In this document: positions 9,801 through 17,364 of the stretch, in pieces
Position numbering within the stretch: position 1 is the stretch's first letter
How the letters are laid out: each line of letters begins with the position of its first letter
From: an uncultured Roseibium sp.
GTDB taxonomy: Bacteria; Pseudomonadota; Alphaproteobacteria; Rhizobiales; Stappiaceae
Direction: 5' to 3'
DNA: 64,000 nt
Assembly (NCBI RefSeq): GCF_947496995.1
Contig: NZ_CANMFD010000001.1
Span: 1,360,692 to 1,424,691 of the forward strand
Notes under the pieces: model-generated
Told to the model about the DNA's origin: nothing
Seen by the model: the letters and a program-made list of their open reading frames with translations, nothing else
The model's database searches: none
Made by a program: the position numbers and the translations under genes

Positions 9801-10221
9801 CCACTATCTGATGGGCTATAACCTGACCATTCTCAGCCTGATCGGACTGCTGGGGCTCGCCGGAATCCTGGTCAACAATTCCATCATCCTTGTGGCGCGT
9901 TTCGAAGAGCGCAGGGCCACCGGTGAAAACCTGGAAACGGCGGCCATCGGGTCCAGTTGCGACCGGTTGAGAGCCGTGCTGCTCACCTCGCTCACGACCA
10001 TCGGCGGCCTGCTGCCGCTGATGTTCGAAACCAGCCTTCAGGCGCAGTTCCTCCTGCCCATGGCCATCACGATCGTATTCGGTCTTGGCTCGGCAACAGC
10101 GCTCGTTCTGGTGCTGGTGCCGGCCCTGATCAAGATCGGCGACGATCTGGGATCCCTTATCCGCATGCGGCGGGCACCGGGCCATTCTTCGAACGGCCGC
10201 GCGCTCACACCGGCGGAGTAG
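6829..10221 (+). CDS. RND-family efflux pump permease, unusually long
   Basis: 1130 residues, AcrB/MdtB-like superfamily. The N-terminal helix, two large periplasmic loops and the membrane blocks are present, including GVIVDDAIVVGEHTATRQ in the TM4 region that carries the proton-relay acidic residues, and LIGLLGLAGILVNNSIILVARFEE in the second half. Between TM6 and TM7 (about residues 497-607) lies an insertion with two additional hydrophobic stretches (about 500-520 and 544-569) joined by a proline/aspartate-rich linker, absent from standard RND pumps. Expected to act with the adaptor just upstream; no outer-membrane channel gene is adjacent. Substrate cannot be inferred. Confidence 0.92.
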   Translation: MAIGETNRGILEQIVRHSNAANLIMAVMVLFGAYGLAKLNTQFFPTVKTDRITVSITWSGASAEDVTANILEVVEPELRFIDGLDEIVSYGREGAASVQMEFVEGTNMQQALSDVEQAVSGVTTLPVDSETPVVSASTFTDSVATLALRGPYSEQALKIFARQMRDDLLARGIDKVELYGYRSPEYLVEIPERELHRLDLTVSDISSQIAGNTTDLPAGNLDGAVERQIRALSEARSPEAVGRVEVKSFTSGEKTLVKDIGTVVRDFDSSEKQGFSGGTRAVEMKILRAEKTDTLKAAAIVDSYLAEITPQLPRTLEILKYDVSADAVKGRISLLVENGLSGLVLVVAILFLFLNARIALWVAAGIPVAMMATLGIMWLMGESINMISLFALIMMLGVIVDDAIVVGEHTATRQSLGDTPQDAAVNGATTMLAPIFAASLTTIAAFLPILLVGDVLGQIMGTLPIVVVAVVIASLVECFLVLPGHLSHALSRKPAWNWWRVVIIAGAPAFFLSALVAQPDMSVPPYLDLIDDPLRSLKDTAGTFVFELVVVVACFLMALAVETLLLALRRGRQAKDTDDQPGWFRRGFDAGFDWMRDYPFRALVAVAVRWRYVTLAFAIAAMILAVGLVRGGRVGFTFFPSPEAENLTASIFFHAGIPEDQAIAAILRIEDALTEAEDSLTEGSDQKLVLATYATLGSAGNTSGDNVANISVQLTLSEERTIRTPEIVRAWQAAVPPIPGTSRIAIAERRGGPPGRDLDIRLSGAPLKDLKAAAQELQQELSGFPGTSAVEDDLPYGKPELVVELTPRGRALGFTVESAARQIRNAFEGSIAQRFAEGDEEVAVRVKQVFDQDGTAALRQLSLKTTAGDFVPLTEVVDLTDAQGFSVVLRRDGQTVVTVVADVDSTVTSNNRIIAELDSQFLPDLAERYGLDYSFAGRAEEQSNAFSELLTGVLMAVAGIYIILAAIFASYARPIVVMSIIPFGIVGAIVGHYLMGYNLTILSLIGLLGLAGILVNNSIILVARFEERRATGENLETAAIGSSCDRLRAVLLTSLTTIGGLLPLMFETSLQAQFLLPMAITIVFGLGSATALVLVLVPALIKIGDDLGSLIRMRRAPGHSSNGRALTPAE

Positions 10222-10233
10222 ATCGCTCCGGCC

Positions 10234-10875
10234 TCAAAGCGTTTGCGCGAAGGTGGCTGTGGCCTTGGCGGCGGCAGTGATATTCCCGTCGAGCGTCGCC
10301 GGGGATCTGCCGCGCGGACCGAAGTCGTGGTTGCCGTCTTCAAGATAGGTCAGCCGGACATGTGCGGGTAGGGTGACCTCATCGAGCTCGGTTTTTGAAC
10401 CGAATGGGTCGCGGTCGCCTTGCAGGATCAGCACAGGGCGCTTGGCGTCCTCCAGCGGCGGGAGCCGCCACTCGGCGTCCGCTTTGCCGGTCGGGTGAAA
10501 CGGATAGCCGAAACAGCAGACACCGGCCACGCGGCCGGGCAGGGAGGCTCCGCCGCCCAGCATGGCGGCAACGCGCCCGCCCATGGATTTGCCTCCGATC
10601 AGCAACGGCCCGTCCGTTTCCGTCATTACGGCCTGAAGGGCGGTCTGGAATTCGCCGATCAGCTTTTCCGCGCGCGGCGGCGGCTTCTTGGATCCGCCCG
10701 TGCGGCGACCGGCCATATAGGCGAATTCGAACCGGACGGCAGCAATGCCTTCCGCCGCAAGCGCCGCCGCCAGCTTGTTCATGAAAGCGGAATCCATCGG
10801 CGCGCCGGCCCCATGGGCCAGAAGCAGCGTTGCAGCGGGCGGCGTTTCAGGGCGGGTCCAGACAAGGGTGCTCAT
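10234..10875 (-). CDS. Small alpha/beta-hydrolase (KANL3/Tex30-like family)
   Basis: 213 residues. An oxyanion-side HGAGAP motif (residues 21-26), nucleophile elbow GKSMGG with S97, a probable acid in LQGDRDPFG and catalytic H183 in DGNHDFGPR make a complete triad. The family is the dienelactone-hydrolase-like group annotated as alpha/beta family hydrolase; substrates are unknown. Cytosolic, no signal peptide. Convergent with the RND gene (12-base gap) and divergent from the hydroxylase gene at 10988. Confidence 0.85.
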   Translation of the reverse strand: MSTLVWTRPETPPAATLLLAHGAGAPMDSAFMNKLAAALAAEGIAAVRFEFAYMAGRRTGGSKKPPPRAEKLIGEFQTALQAVMTETDGPLLIGGKSMGGRVAAMLGGGASLPGRVAGVCCFGYPFHPTGKADAEWRLPPLEDAKRPVLILQGDRDPFGSKTELDEVTLPAHVRLTYLEDGNHDFGPRGRSPATLDGNITAAAKATATFAQTL

Positions 10876-10987
10876 GGTGATGTGATCTGTCGCAGAGGCA
10901 AGAGGTGTATAGAAGACTATGCTCCCGACCTATAGAGCCATACCGGACCTGGCAAGCCGGTTTGCTTTGAAAGGCTGAAAGAACGGA

Positions 10988-11815
10988 ATGTTTGACCAGA
11001 TAGATATCAATCAGCTTCGCATGGCGTGTTTTGCCGGCATCTTCCTGCTGATGGCGCTGCTGGAGGCCGGCTTGCCGAGACGGAAGAGGACATCCGGCCG
11101 CCTGAAGCGCTGGCCCACCAACTGGGGTCTTATTCTCCTCGATGCTCTCGTGGTGCGGCTGATTTTTCCGATCGGCGGCGTCGGTCTGGCGCTTCTGGTC
11201 GTGGAGAAGGGCTGGGGTCTGTTTCCCCTGCTTGGCTGGTCGGGACTGCTCGCCGGACTGCTCACCTTCCTGGCGCTTGATCTGGCCGTGTGGTTTCAGC
11301 ATCTGATGTCGCACAAGATCCCGCTCTTCTGGCGGATACACCGGGTGCATCATGCCGACAGCGAAGTCGACGCGACCACGGCGCTGAGATTCCATCCCAT
11401 CGAGATCCTGTTGTCCTTCATCTGGAAGGGACTGGTGATCGCCGCCCTCGGCGGCCCGGTGGAAGCGGTGCTGATCTTCGAGATCGTGCTCAACGGTTCG
11501 GCCATCTTCAGCCACGCCAATCTGCGCATCCCGTTGTGGGCGGACCGGCTGCTGCGCTACGTGATCGTGACACCCGATATGCACCGGGTGCATCATTCCG
11601 TCTACCGGCGCGAAACCGACAGCAACTACGGCTTCTATCTATCCTTCTGGGACCGTCTGTTCGGAACCTATGTGGATCAGCCGGAAAAAGGCCATGACGG
11701 CATGGAGATCGGTCTCGGCCCCGCTTTGACGCCGAAAGCCCATTCTTTCCTGTTCAGCCTGTCCATTCCGTTCTTCGAGAATGCGAGACGCCGGTCCACC
11801 GACAGGGATCAATAA
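10988..11815 (+). CDS. Sterol desaturase / fatty acid hydroxylase family protein
   Basis: 275-residue membrane di-iron enzyme. The histidine clusters are HLMSH (H105, H109), HRVHH (H118, H121, H122), H176 in FSHANL, and HRVHH (H199, H202, H203), the pattern expected for non-haem di-iron hydroxylases/desaturases. Several membrane segments lie at about 10-28, 48-72, 85-105 and 145-170. Bacterial members hydroxylate or desaturate membrane lipids, hopanoids or carotenoids, but the substrate cannot be told. Its stop overlaps the stop of the convergent solute-binding gene by 7 bases. Confidence 0.88.
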   Translation: MFDQIDINQLRMACFAGIFLLMALLEAGLPRRKRTSGRLKRWPTNWGLILLDALVVRLIFPIGGVGLALLVVEKGWGLFPLLGWSGLLAGLLTFLALDLAVWFQHLMSHKIPLFWRIHRVHHADSEVDATTALRFHPIEILLSFIWKGLVIAALGGPVEAVLIFEIVLNGSAIFSHANLRIPLWADRLLRYVIVTPDMHRVHHSVYRRETDSNYGFYLSFWDRLFGTYVDQPEKGHDGMEIGLGPALTPKAHSFLFSLSIPFFENARRRSTDRDQ

Positions 11816-12678
11816 AAACTCAGTGGAAAATAGCGCAGGTAAAGCTCCCGGTAGACACCCTTCTGGTGAAGCTGGCGCAGGGCGTAGTTGAGCGCTGCGG
11901 CGCGTTCCGGATCGCTCTGTCGGGTGACGATCGCCATGCCCTGGTCGAAATATCCCGCTTCCAGCCAGGGGCCGCCCGCAAACGTGCAGCAGCCTTCGGC
12001 CGCCGCGCTCGGCAGCCAGAAGGACAGGCTGAGGCCGTCGCCGAAATGCGCATCGGCCTCTCCGGTCCTGACAGCCTCGCGCGCAGCGGCCTCGCTTTCA
12101 AGGCTGAGGACATTCGCCTCGGGCCAGAAACGCGTCACGAACGCCTCATAGCGCGAGCCGGTTTCAACGGCGATGGTCTTGCCCGCGAGCTTCTGCTCAT
12201 CGAACGTCCCGGTCTGATCCTTCGGTACCACGAAGCGCGCGGGCAGTTTCAGATAGTCATCGGTGAAGTTCAGACGCCGCGTTGACGGCAGGCTGCGGGA
12301 AAGGCCGGAAATGATGGCATCGCCTTCCTCCTCCTCGAGAGCCGGCAGCAGAACCTCGAAATCCTTGATCCTGAGCGAGCACGAACTGCCGAGTTCCTGG
12401 CAGAGCGCCCGCGCCAGATCGACATTGAAACCGGTCAGCCGCCCTTGCGGATCGCGGAAGACAAAGGGCGGATAGTCGTCTGTCGCCAGAAACTGGATCT
12501 TGTCGGGAATAGCGGCCGGCCGATCGTGGACAGCCTTGGGGTCCCAGAAATTAGGCACACGGACCTGCGTATCCTGCGCCAGGGCCATGCCGGGCAACAG
12601 GGCCGCGCAGCAGGTGACAACCACCGCACCGGCGACAAGAGGTCTGACGAGGGACCGGCACAATCGGGCGAAGGACAT
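11809..12678 (-). CDS. Periplasmic solute-binding protein, family 3 (amino-acid type)
   Basis: About 289 residues from the ATG at 12678. An N-terminal signal peptide ends near MALAQ, followed by a bilobed SBP_bac_3 domain: IQFLATDDYPPFVFRD, GFNVDLARALCQELG, and DAIISGLSRS, with hinge motif LAGKTIAVETGSRYEAF. Such proteins capture polar amino acids or related small molecules for ABC importers, or act as sensors. No permease or ATPase gene is adjacent, so it is an orphan binding protein. The frame is open to 12732, but that longer form would bury the signal peptide. Confidence 0.87.
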   Translation of the reverse strand: MSFARLCRSLVRPLVAGAVVVTCCAALLPGMALAQDTQVRVPNFWDPKAVHDRPAAIPDKIQFLATDDYPPFVFRDPQGRLTGFNVDLARALCQELGSSCSLRIKDFEVLLPALEEEEGDAIISGLSRSLPSTRRLNFTDDYLKLPARFVVPKDQTGTFDEQKLAGKTIAVETGSRYEAFVTRFWPEANVLSLESEAAAREAVRTGEADAHFGDGLSLSFWLPSAAAEGCCTFAGGPWLEAGYFDQGMAIVTRQSDPERAAALNYALRQLHQKGVYRELYLRYFPLSFY

Positions 12679-12979
12679 TGCTGAAATCACACGGCGGTCC
12701 TGGGACGAAATTGGAAATCGGCGTGCCGCCATCGGCAGCCGGGGAATCGCAAAAGCAGATTATCGCGACACCGGCCCTTTTGTCAGCCCGGAACTTCTGG
12801 CGTCTGCAAATCGGAGCACGCCGGTTTAAGCTTTTACGCTGAATGGCGGAAGAACGATTTTACCGATATGCATGGGACCAGGCTGCCGCCGAGTGCTTCG
12901 GATGTGCGGAACAGGGAAGCGGGAACATGGGACCGGGAAGGGTCATGTTCCCTTCAGCGGAATTTGGGAGCGAGACGGG
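12679..12979. other. Divergent intergenic region, solute-binding gene / GMC gene
   Basis: 301 bases. Contains a stem-loop at 12921-12952 and the GMC ribosome-binding region (GGGAGCGAGACGGG just before 12980). No small gene with coding character was found. Confidence 0.6.
12921..12952 (+). promoter_or_regulatory. Stem-loop in the 5' region of the GMC oxidoreductase gene
   Basis: GGGAACATG (12921-12929) pairs perfectly with CATGTTCCC (12944-12952) around a GC-rich loop, ending 27 bases before the start codon. It may affect translation or mark an operator; no known class recognised. Confidence 0.4.
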
Positions 12980-14599
12980 ATGAACGGGCAGAATGCTCTG
13001 GAGGGAACCTACGATTATGTCATCGTCGGCGCGGGCACTGCCGGCTGCGTTCTGGCCAACCGGCTGACGGAGGATCCCGCCGTGCGGGTTCTTCTTCTGG
13101 AGGCCGGCGGCTCGGACAATTACCACTGGGTCCATATTCCGGTCGGTTATCTTTATTGCATCGGCAATCCGCGCACCGACTGGATGATGAAGACCGCCGC
13201 AGAACCGGGGCTGAACGGGCGCAGCCTTGTCTATCCGCGCGGCAAGGTCCTTGGCGGCTGCACCTCCGTCAACGGCATGATCTACATGCGCGGGCAGGCC
13301 GCCGACTACGATCACTGGCGCCAGCTCGGCAATGTCGGCTGGGCCTGGGACGATGTTCTCCCCTATTTCCTGAAGTCCGAAGATCACCATGCCGGCACCA
13401 CTGCCCTGCATGGCGGTGGCGGTGAGTGGAAGGTCGCCAAACAGCGGCTCACCTGGGACATTCTCAAAGCGGTTCAGGAGGGCGCGCGGGAGTTCGGTGT
13501 CGAACCGCGCGCGGACTTCAATGACGGCAACAATGAAGGCAGCGGCTTCTTCGAGGTTAACCAGAAGGGCGGCGTGCGCTGGAACACTGCCAAGGGCTTC
13601 CTGCGTCCCGCCCTGAAGCGCCCGAACCTTCGACTGATCACCCACGCGGAAACGAAATCCATCCTGCTTGAGGGCAAGCGCGCCGTCGGCGTGGCGTTCT
13701 CCCACAAGGGCCGGGACGTGACAGTGAGGGCGGAGCGCGAGGTTCTGCTGGCAGCCGGCGCGATCAACTCGCCCAAGATCCTGGAGCTTTCCGGCATCGG
13801 TAACGGCGAGGTTCTGACCGGTCACGGCATCGGGCTGCGCCACGAGAGCCCCGATGTCGGCGGCAACCTGCAGGATCATCTGCAGATCCGCACCGTCTAC
13901 AAGGTCCAGAACACCAAAACGCTGAACACGATGGCCAACAGCCTTTTCGGCAAGGCGGCGATCGCGCTGCAATACGGATTGACCCGCTCCGGCCCGATGG
14001 CCATGGCGCCGAGCCAGTTCGGCATGTTCACGAAATCCGACCCGTCGCTGGACATGCCGGATCTCGAGTATCACGTCCAGCCGCTCTCCACCGACAAGCT
14101 CGGCGACCCGTTGCACAGCTTCCCGGCCATCACCGTGTCGGTCTGCAACCTGCGCCCGGAAAGTACTGGCTCGGTCCACATCCAGAGCCTGGACGTGTCG
14201 CAGCAACCCGATATCCGTCTGAATTACCTTTCAGCCGAAAAGGACCGTCAGGTCGCGGTCACATCCGTGCGCCAGGCCCGCCGGATCATGACCGCCCGTG
14301 CCCTGGAGCCCTTTCAGCCGGAAGAGATCCTGCCCGGTCCGGCGGTCGACAGCGAAGAGGATCTGCTGGCGAAGGTCGGCGACATCGCAACGACCATCTT
14401 CCACCCGGTCGGCACCTGCCGCATGGGCGCGGACGGCAAGGCCGTGGTCGATCCCGAGTTGCGCGTGCGCGGCCTGGACGGTCTGCGCGTCATCGACGCC
14501 TCGGTCATGCCGAAGATCGTCTCGGGCAACACGGCCTCACCGGTGGTGATGATCGCGGAGAAGGCGGCGGACATGATCCGGAGTAAGAAAGTGGCCTAG
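12980..14599 (+). CDS. GMC-family FAD oxidoreductase (choline/alcohol dehydrogenase-like)
   Basis: 539 residues. FAD-binding Rossmann motif DYVIVGAGTAGCVLANRL at the N-terminus, GMC signature 1 (PRGKVLGGCTSVNGMIYMRG), signature 2 (LLAAGAINSPKILELSGIG), and the catalytic histidine H475 in FHPVGTCRMG followed by the SGNTASPVVMIAEKAAD C-terminus. It oxidises an alcohol group to aldehyde; BetA and long-chain alcohol dehydrogenases share this architecture, but no betB or betT neighbours are present, so choline is not assured. The start at 12980 matches the family; the frame is open to 12872. An Lrp regulator lies convergently downstream. Confidence 0.9.
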   Translation: MNGQNALEGTYDYVIVGAGTAGCVLANRLTEDPAVRVLLLEAGGSDNYHWVHIPVGYLYCIGNPRTDWMMKTAAEPGLNGRSLVYPRGKVLGGCTSVNGMIYMRGQAADYDHWRQLGNVGWAWDDVLPYFLKSEDHHAGTTALHGGGGEWKVAKQRLTWDILKAVQEGAREFGVEPRADFNDGNNEGSGFFEVNQKGGVRWNTAKGFLRPALKRPNLRLITHAETKSILLEGKRAVGVAFSHKGRDVTVRAEREVLLAAGAINSPKILELSGIGNGEVLTGHGIGLRHESPDVGGNLQDHLQIRTVYKVQNTKTLNTMANSLFGKAAIALQYGLTRSGPMAMAPSQFGMFTKSDPSLDMPDLEYHVQPLSTDKLGDPLHSFPAITVSVCNLRPESTGSVHIQSLDVSQQPDIRLNYLSAEKDRQVAVTSVRQARRIMTARALEPFQPEEILPGPAVDSEEDLLAKVGDIATTIFHPVGTCRMGADGKAVVDPELRVRGLDGLRVIDASVMPKIVSGNTASPVVMIAEKAADMIRSKKVA

Positions 14600-14620
14600 G
14601 CTGCTTTCCTCGTGGAAAAA

Positions 14621-15070
14621 TCATTCCGGCTCGGGGTCATATGATCGCAGAACCACGATCGTGTCGAAGCCCTTGATCTCGTCGGAGTAGAAATGCGCTT
14701 CGGTGAAGTTGGAATAGGCTTCCATGGAAGCGCATTGCATTGTCAGCACCAGATCGGCGTTGCCGGTCACGTGATAGATCTTCTGGACCTGGGGGAGTTT
14801 CAAAAGATCGCGCCGCAACTGAGCGGCCTTCTCCGGCTGCCCGCGTGTCAGCACCAGCATCACCAGCAGGGTGACGGAGGCTCCGGCCACCTCGGGCGAG
14901 ATGATCGCGACTTCCTTCTCGATAGCCCCGATTTCGCGCAGACGCTGCACCCGGCGCAGACAAGCGGCCGGGGAAAGACCGACTTTCTCTGAGAGCTGCT
15001 TGCCGGTCCGGCGGCTGTCGCTGCGCAACAGGCTCAAAAGCCGATGGTCGAATTCATCGAGATGTTCCAT
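14621..15070 (-). CDS. Lrp/AsnC-family transcriptional regulator
   Basis: 149 residues. N-terminal AsnC-type winged helix-turn-helix (DEFDHRLLSLLRSDSRRTG through LSEKVGLSPAACLRRVQRL), then a RAM ligand-binding/oligomerisation domain (about 70-140). These proteins sense amino acids and often regulate themselves and a neighbour. A strong palindrome lies 41-65 bases upstream of its start (15111-15135), in front of the divergent DUF1127 gene. Tail-to-tail with the GMC oxidoreductase gene, 21 bases apart. Confidence 0.92.
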   Translation of the reverse strand: MEHLDEFDHRLLSLLRSDSRRTGKQLSEKVGLSPAACLRRVQRLREIGAIEKEVAIISPEVAGASVTLLVMLVLTRGQPEKAAQLRRDLLKLPQVQKIYHVTGNADLVLTMQCASMEAYSNFTEAHFYSDEIKGFDTIVVLRSYDPEPE

Positions 15071-15110
15071 GTTGCGCGCCGTTCATATCGTCTTGAGTGC
15101 CGTTTTGCGG

Positions 15111-15135
15111 AATTTTATCACCAGGTGGGAAAATT
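15111..15135. promoter_or_regulatory. Palindromic candidate operator between lrp-like and DUF1127 genes
   Basis: Twenty-five-base dyad centred at A15123: outer arms AATTTT and AAAATT, inner arms CACC and GGTG; only the two base pairs between them fail. Length and AT-flanked symmetry suit an Lrp/AsnC autoregulatory site. Confidence 0.55.
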
Positions 15136-15229
15136 TGCGAGAAATACGCATGATCTCTTGAACTTTGCGCATCACACGCGACGCTGCTTCGTAAGCTTGC
15201 TGCATCGAATTTCAATTGGAGCAAGCAAG

Positions 15230-15436
15230 ATGAGAGATGATGCGATTGCCTCCCCGATTGTTCAGCCGCAGCGCTCAGACCTGTTCACTCGCTTCATCAG
15301 CGACCTGCTGCGCCGGTTGCGTCATCGACGGGACATGAAAATACTGTCCGAAATGCCGGACTACCTGCTGGACGACATCGGCCTCTCACGCAGCGATTTG
15401 CCCGCGCCGGACCGCGTCGGAGAAACGCTGCGCTGA
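15230..15436 (+). CDS. DUF1127 small protein
   Basis: 68 residues. The arginine-rich segment RRLRHRRDMKILSEMPDYLL followed by DDIGLSRSDL is the DUF1127 (YjiS-like) signature. Small DUF1127 proteins in alphaproteobacteria act in RNA turnover or phosphate and carbon metabolism in the few studied cases. The ATG at 15230 follows TTGGAGC with good spacing; the longer open frame from 15044 overlaps the Lrp gene and is not credible. Divergent from the Lrp gene with the palindrome between them. Confidence 0.88.
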   Translation: MRDDAIASPIVQPQRSDLFTRFISDLLRRLRHRRDMKILSEMPDYLLDDIGLSRSDLPAPDRVGETLR

Positions 15437-15489
15437 GCCTGAGAAGGGCGTGTTCGATTGGCTGGCTTGTCGGTCGGGCGGAAAAAATC

Positions 15490-15563
15490 TGGAGCGGGTG
15501 AAGGGAATCGAACCCTCGTCTTAAGCTTGGGAAGCTTCTGCTCTACCATTGAGCTACACCCGC
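15490..15563 (-). tRNA. tRNA-Gly (anticodon CCC)
   Basis: A 74-base cloverleaf on the minus strand including an encoded CCA end. Acceptor arms GCGGGTG/CACCCGC, D-loop TAGCTCAATGGTAGAGC, anticodon loop TTCCCAA (anticodon CCC), and T-arm GAGGGTTCGATTCCCTT are visible. It resembles E. coli glyU; the outermost anticodon-stem pair appears to be a G-A mismatch. Confidence 0.95.
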
Positions 15564-15708
15564 CGAGAACCTCGAGCTTTCTGCTCTGACTTGCCCAAAC
15601 TGTCAAGCGGGCTTTTAGCCCGGCTGGATCTTGCACTGCAGCGCCGGAAACGCCATCTTCCGCCCGGCGCTTCGGCGCAGATTAAGGGTCACAATCCAGG
15701 GCAGGTAA

Positions 15709-16509
15709 ATGCGAAATCAAGTCAGCGCGCTGGTCTCTTCGCGCAATTGGGAATACGGCATCATCGCCATCATCGTTCTGAACGCGGTGACGCTCGGGCT
15801 GGAAACCAGTCCGGCCATGATGCGGGACATCGGCGGCACGCTGCTTTTCCTGGATCGGCTGATCCTCGGCATTTTCGTGATCGAACTTGCCTTGAGGCTT
15901 TATGCCCACGGCCTGAAGTTCTTCAGGGACCCGTGGAGCGTTTTCGATTTCACCATCGTTGCCATTGCCCTGTTGCCGGCCAGCGGCGCCTTTGCCGTCC
16001 TCAGGTCCCTGCGTATCCTCAGGGCACTGCGCCTCATTTCCGTCGTGCCGTCCCTGCGCCGCGTCATCGGCGGCCTCATCGCCGCGCTGCCCGGCATGGG
16101 GTCGATCATGGTGCTGATGGCGCTGGTGTTTTATGTCTTTGCCGTCATGGCGACTAAGCTCTACGGCGCGGCGTTTCCGGAGTGGTTCGGCAACATCGGC
16201 GCCTCGCTCTACACACTCTTCCAGATCATGACGCTGGAGAGCTGGTCCATGGGAATCGTGCGGCCGGTGATGGAAGCGTTCCCCTGGTCCTGGCTGTTCT
16301 TCGTGCCCTTCATCCTGTGCACCGCCTTCACGGTGCTGAACCTTTTCATCGGCATCATCGTCTCCGCCATGCAGGAAGAGCATGACGCCGAGGCGGACGC
16401 CAACCGTCAGGCCATCCATGACGATACGGGGCTGATCCTGGCAGAAGTCAGGGCGCTCAGGGACGAGGTGAAGGTGTTGCGAAATGAGGTGGGCAAAGCG
16501 AAGGGCTGA
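15709..16509 (+). CDS. Voltage-gated sodium channel, NaChBac/NavAb type
   Basis: 266 residues, one six-helix subunit of a homotetrameric channel. S1-S4 form the voltage sensor, with S4 arginines in VLRSLRILRALRLISVVP at about residues 98-115. The pore has the selectivity filter TLESWSM at residues 175-181, identical to the sodium-selective filter of NavAb, with the ring glutamate at E177. S6 (FILCTAFTVLNLFIGIIVSAM) is followed by a heptad C-terminal helix (LAEVRALRDEVKVLRNEV), the tetramerising coiled coil of bacterial sodium channels. In alkaliphiles such channels serve sodium entry for motility, chemotaxis and pH control. Stands alone. Confidence 0.93.
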   Translation: MRNQVSALVSSRNWEYGIIAIIVLNAVTLGLETSPAMMRDIGGTLLFLDRLILGIFVIELALRLYAHGLKFFRDPWSVFDFTIVAIALLPASGAFAVLRSLRILRALRLISVVPSLRRVIGGLIAALPGMGSIMVLMALVFYVFAVMATKLYGAAFPEWFGNIGASLYTLFQIMTLESWSMGIVRPVMEAFPWSWLFFVPFILCTAFTVLNLFIGIIVSAMQEEHDAEADANRQAIHDDTGLILAEVRALRDEVKVLRNEVGKAKG

Positions 16510-16556
16510 ACGAAACGTGCAGGGGCGCGCTTTCCCGAAGTCTTTCGGCGGGTCAG

Positions 16557-16682
16557 CTCCCCTCCCCCTTGTGGGGAGGGGATGGGGGTGGGGGTATTTT
16601 TCCCGGCCTTGAGACCACGACCAATCTACCGCTTTGCGATTCACCCCCATCCCTAACCCTTCCCCACAAGGGGGAAGGGAAC
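16557..16682. repeat. GC-rich intergenic inverted repeat
   Basis: Left arm (16557-about 16595) reads CTCCCCTCCCCCTTGTGGGG then GAGGGGATGGGGGTG. Right arm (about 16642-16682) is its near-complement, CACCCCCATCCCTAACCC then TTCCCCACAAGGGGGAAGGG. About 45 unpaired bases separate the arms. This type of palindromic element recurs between genes in many Hyphomicrobiales genomes. Confidence 0.8.
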
Positions 16683-16697
16683 CCGGGAGCAACAGTC

Positions 16698-16815
16698 TAA
16701 AGCATGTCGCGTTAAGTTGAATTCAGAAAACCGCCCGAACGCATTTGCTGCGCAAACGCTGCCTCGGGCGTCTTTCTGAAAACATGAATCCGCTTGAACG
16801 CGATATGCTCTAAAG
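16698..16815. repeat. Long imperfect inverted repeat, dispersed-repeat family member
   Basis: The outer arms are AAAGCATGTCGCGTTAAG at 16699 and, inverted, GCTTGAACGCGATATGCT ending near 16810. Inner arms TTCAGAAAACCGCCCG and CGGGCGTCTTTCTGAA also pair. Its right end supplies the yigZ stop codon. A related element is at 48873-48913, so this is a dispersed repeat rather than a local terminator only. Confidence 0.75.
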
Positions 16816-17358
16816 CTCCGCCAGCGCACCCTCCGGACCTTCAACCGTCAGCGTCACGCCGTCTACGTTGAAGTCGCGTGAAACCACGCTCAGCCCCAAG
16901 TGTTCGATCCGTCGTTCCAGCTCGGAACCTGAAGCGAAATCGGCGCTGATCTGTCTGGTCAGGATCTTCTGAAACGGCACCAGTTCCGCGCTGTTGATCG
17001 CGTCCTGCGCTGCCCCAGAATAGGCGCGGGCGAGGCCGCCGCCGCCGAGTTTTGTTCCGCCGAAATAGCGCACGATCAGGACGGCGCAGTTGATCAGCTC
17101 CGCGCCCTGCAGCACCCGCAGTGTCGGCATGCCGGAGGTGCCCGCCGGTTCGCCGTCGTCCTTGCCGCTTTCCTCTATCCGGTCGTCCTCCAGAAGACGC
17201 CGATGCGCGGTGACGACATGCGCGGCTTTCCTGTGCTCCTTGCGAAGCTCTTCAAGCCGCTGCTCGAACATCTCCACCGGAACGAGATGTGCCAGAAAAC
17301 GGGATTTCCGGTCTTCCAGAAAGCCTTCGAATTCGCGGTGGATCGTCTTGAGTGCCAT
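16810..17358 (-). CDS. yigZ: YigZ/IMPACT family protein
   Basis: 182 residues. Shows the UPF0029/IMPACT N-terminal domain signatures DDGEPAGTSGMP (about 67-78) and VRYFGGTKLGGGGLARAY (about 96-113), then the smaller C-terminal ferredoxin-like domain. Family members bind nucleic acid or ribosome-associated partners; E. coli YigZ structure suggests a translation-factor-like fold, but no reaction is established. It lies 6 bases downstream of dcd on the same strand, so they form an operon. Its TAG stop lies in the end of the adjoining long inverted repeat. Confidence 0.93.
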   Translation of the reverse strand: MALKTIHREFEGFLEDRKSRFLAHLVPVEMFEQRLEELRKEHRKAAHVVTAHRRLLEDDRIEESGKDDGEPAGTSGMPTLRVLQGAELINCAVLIVRYFGGTKLGGGGLARAYSGAAQDAINSAELVPFQKILTRQISADFASGSELERRIEHLGLSVVSRDFNVDGVTLTVEGPEGALAEL

Positions 17359-17364
17359 GGGAAC

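Noticed and set aside
16557..16815. CRISPR array
   Set aside because: The repeats are inverted pairs, not regularly spaced direct repeats.
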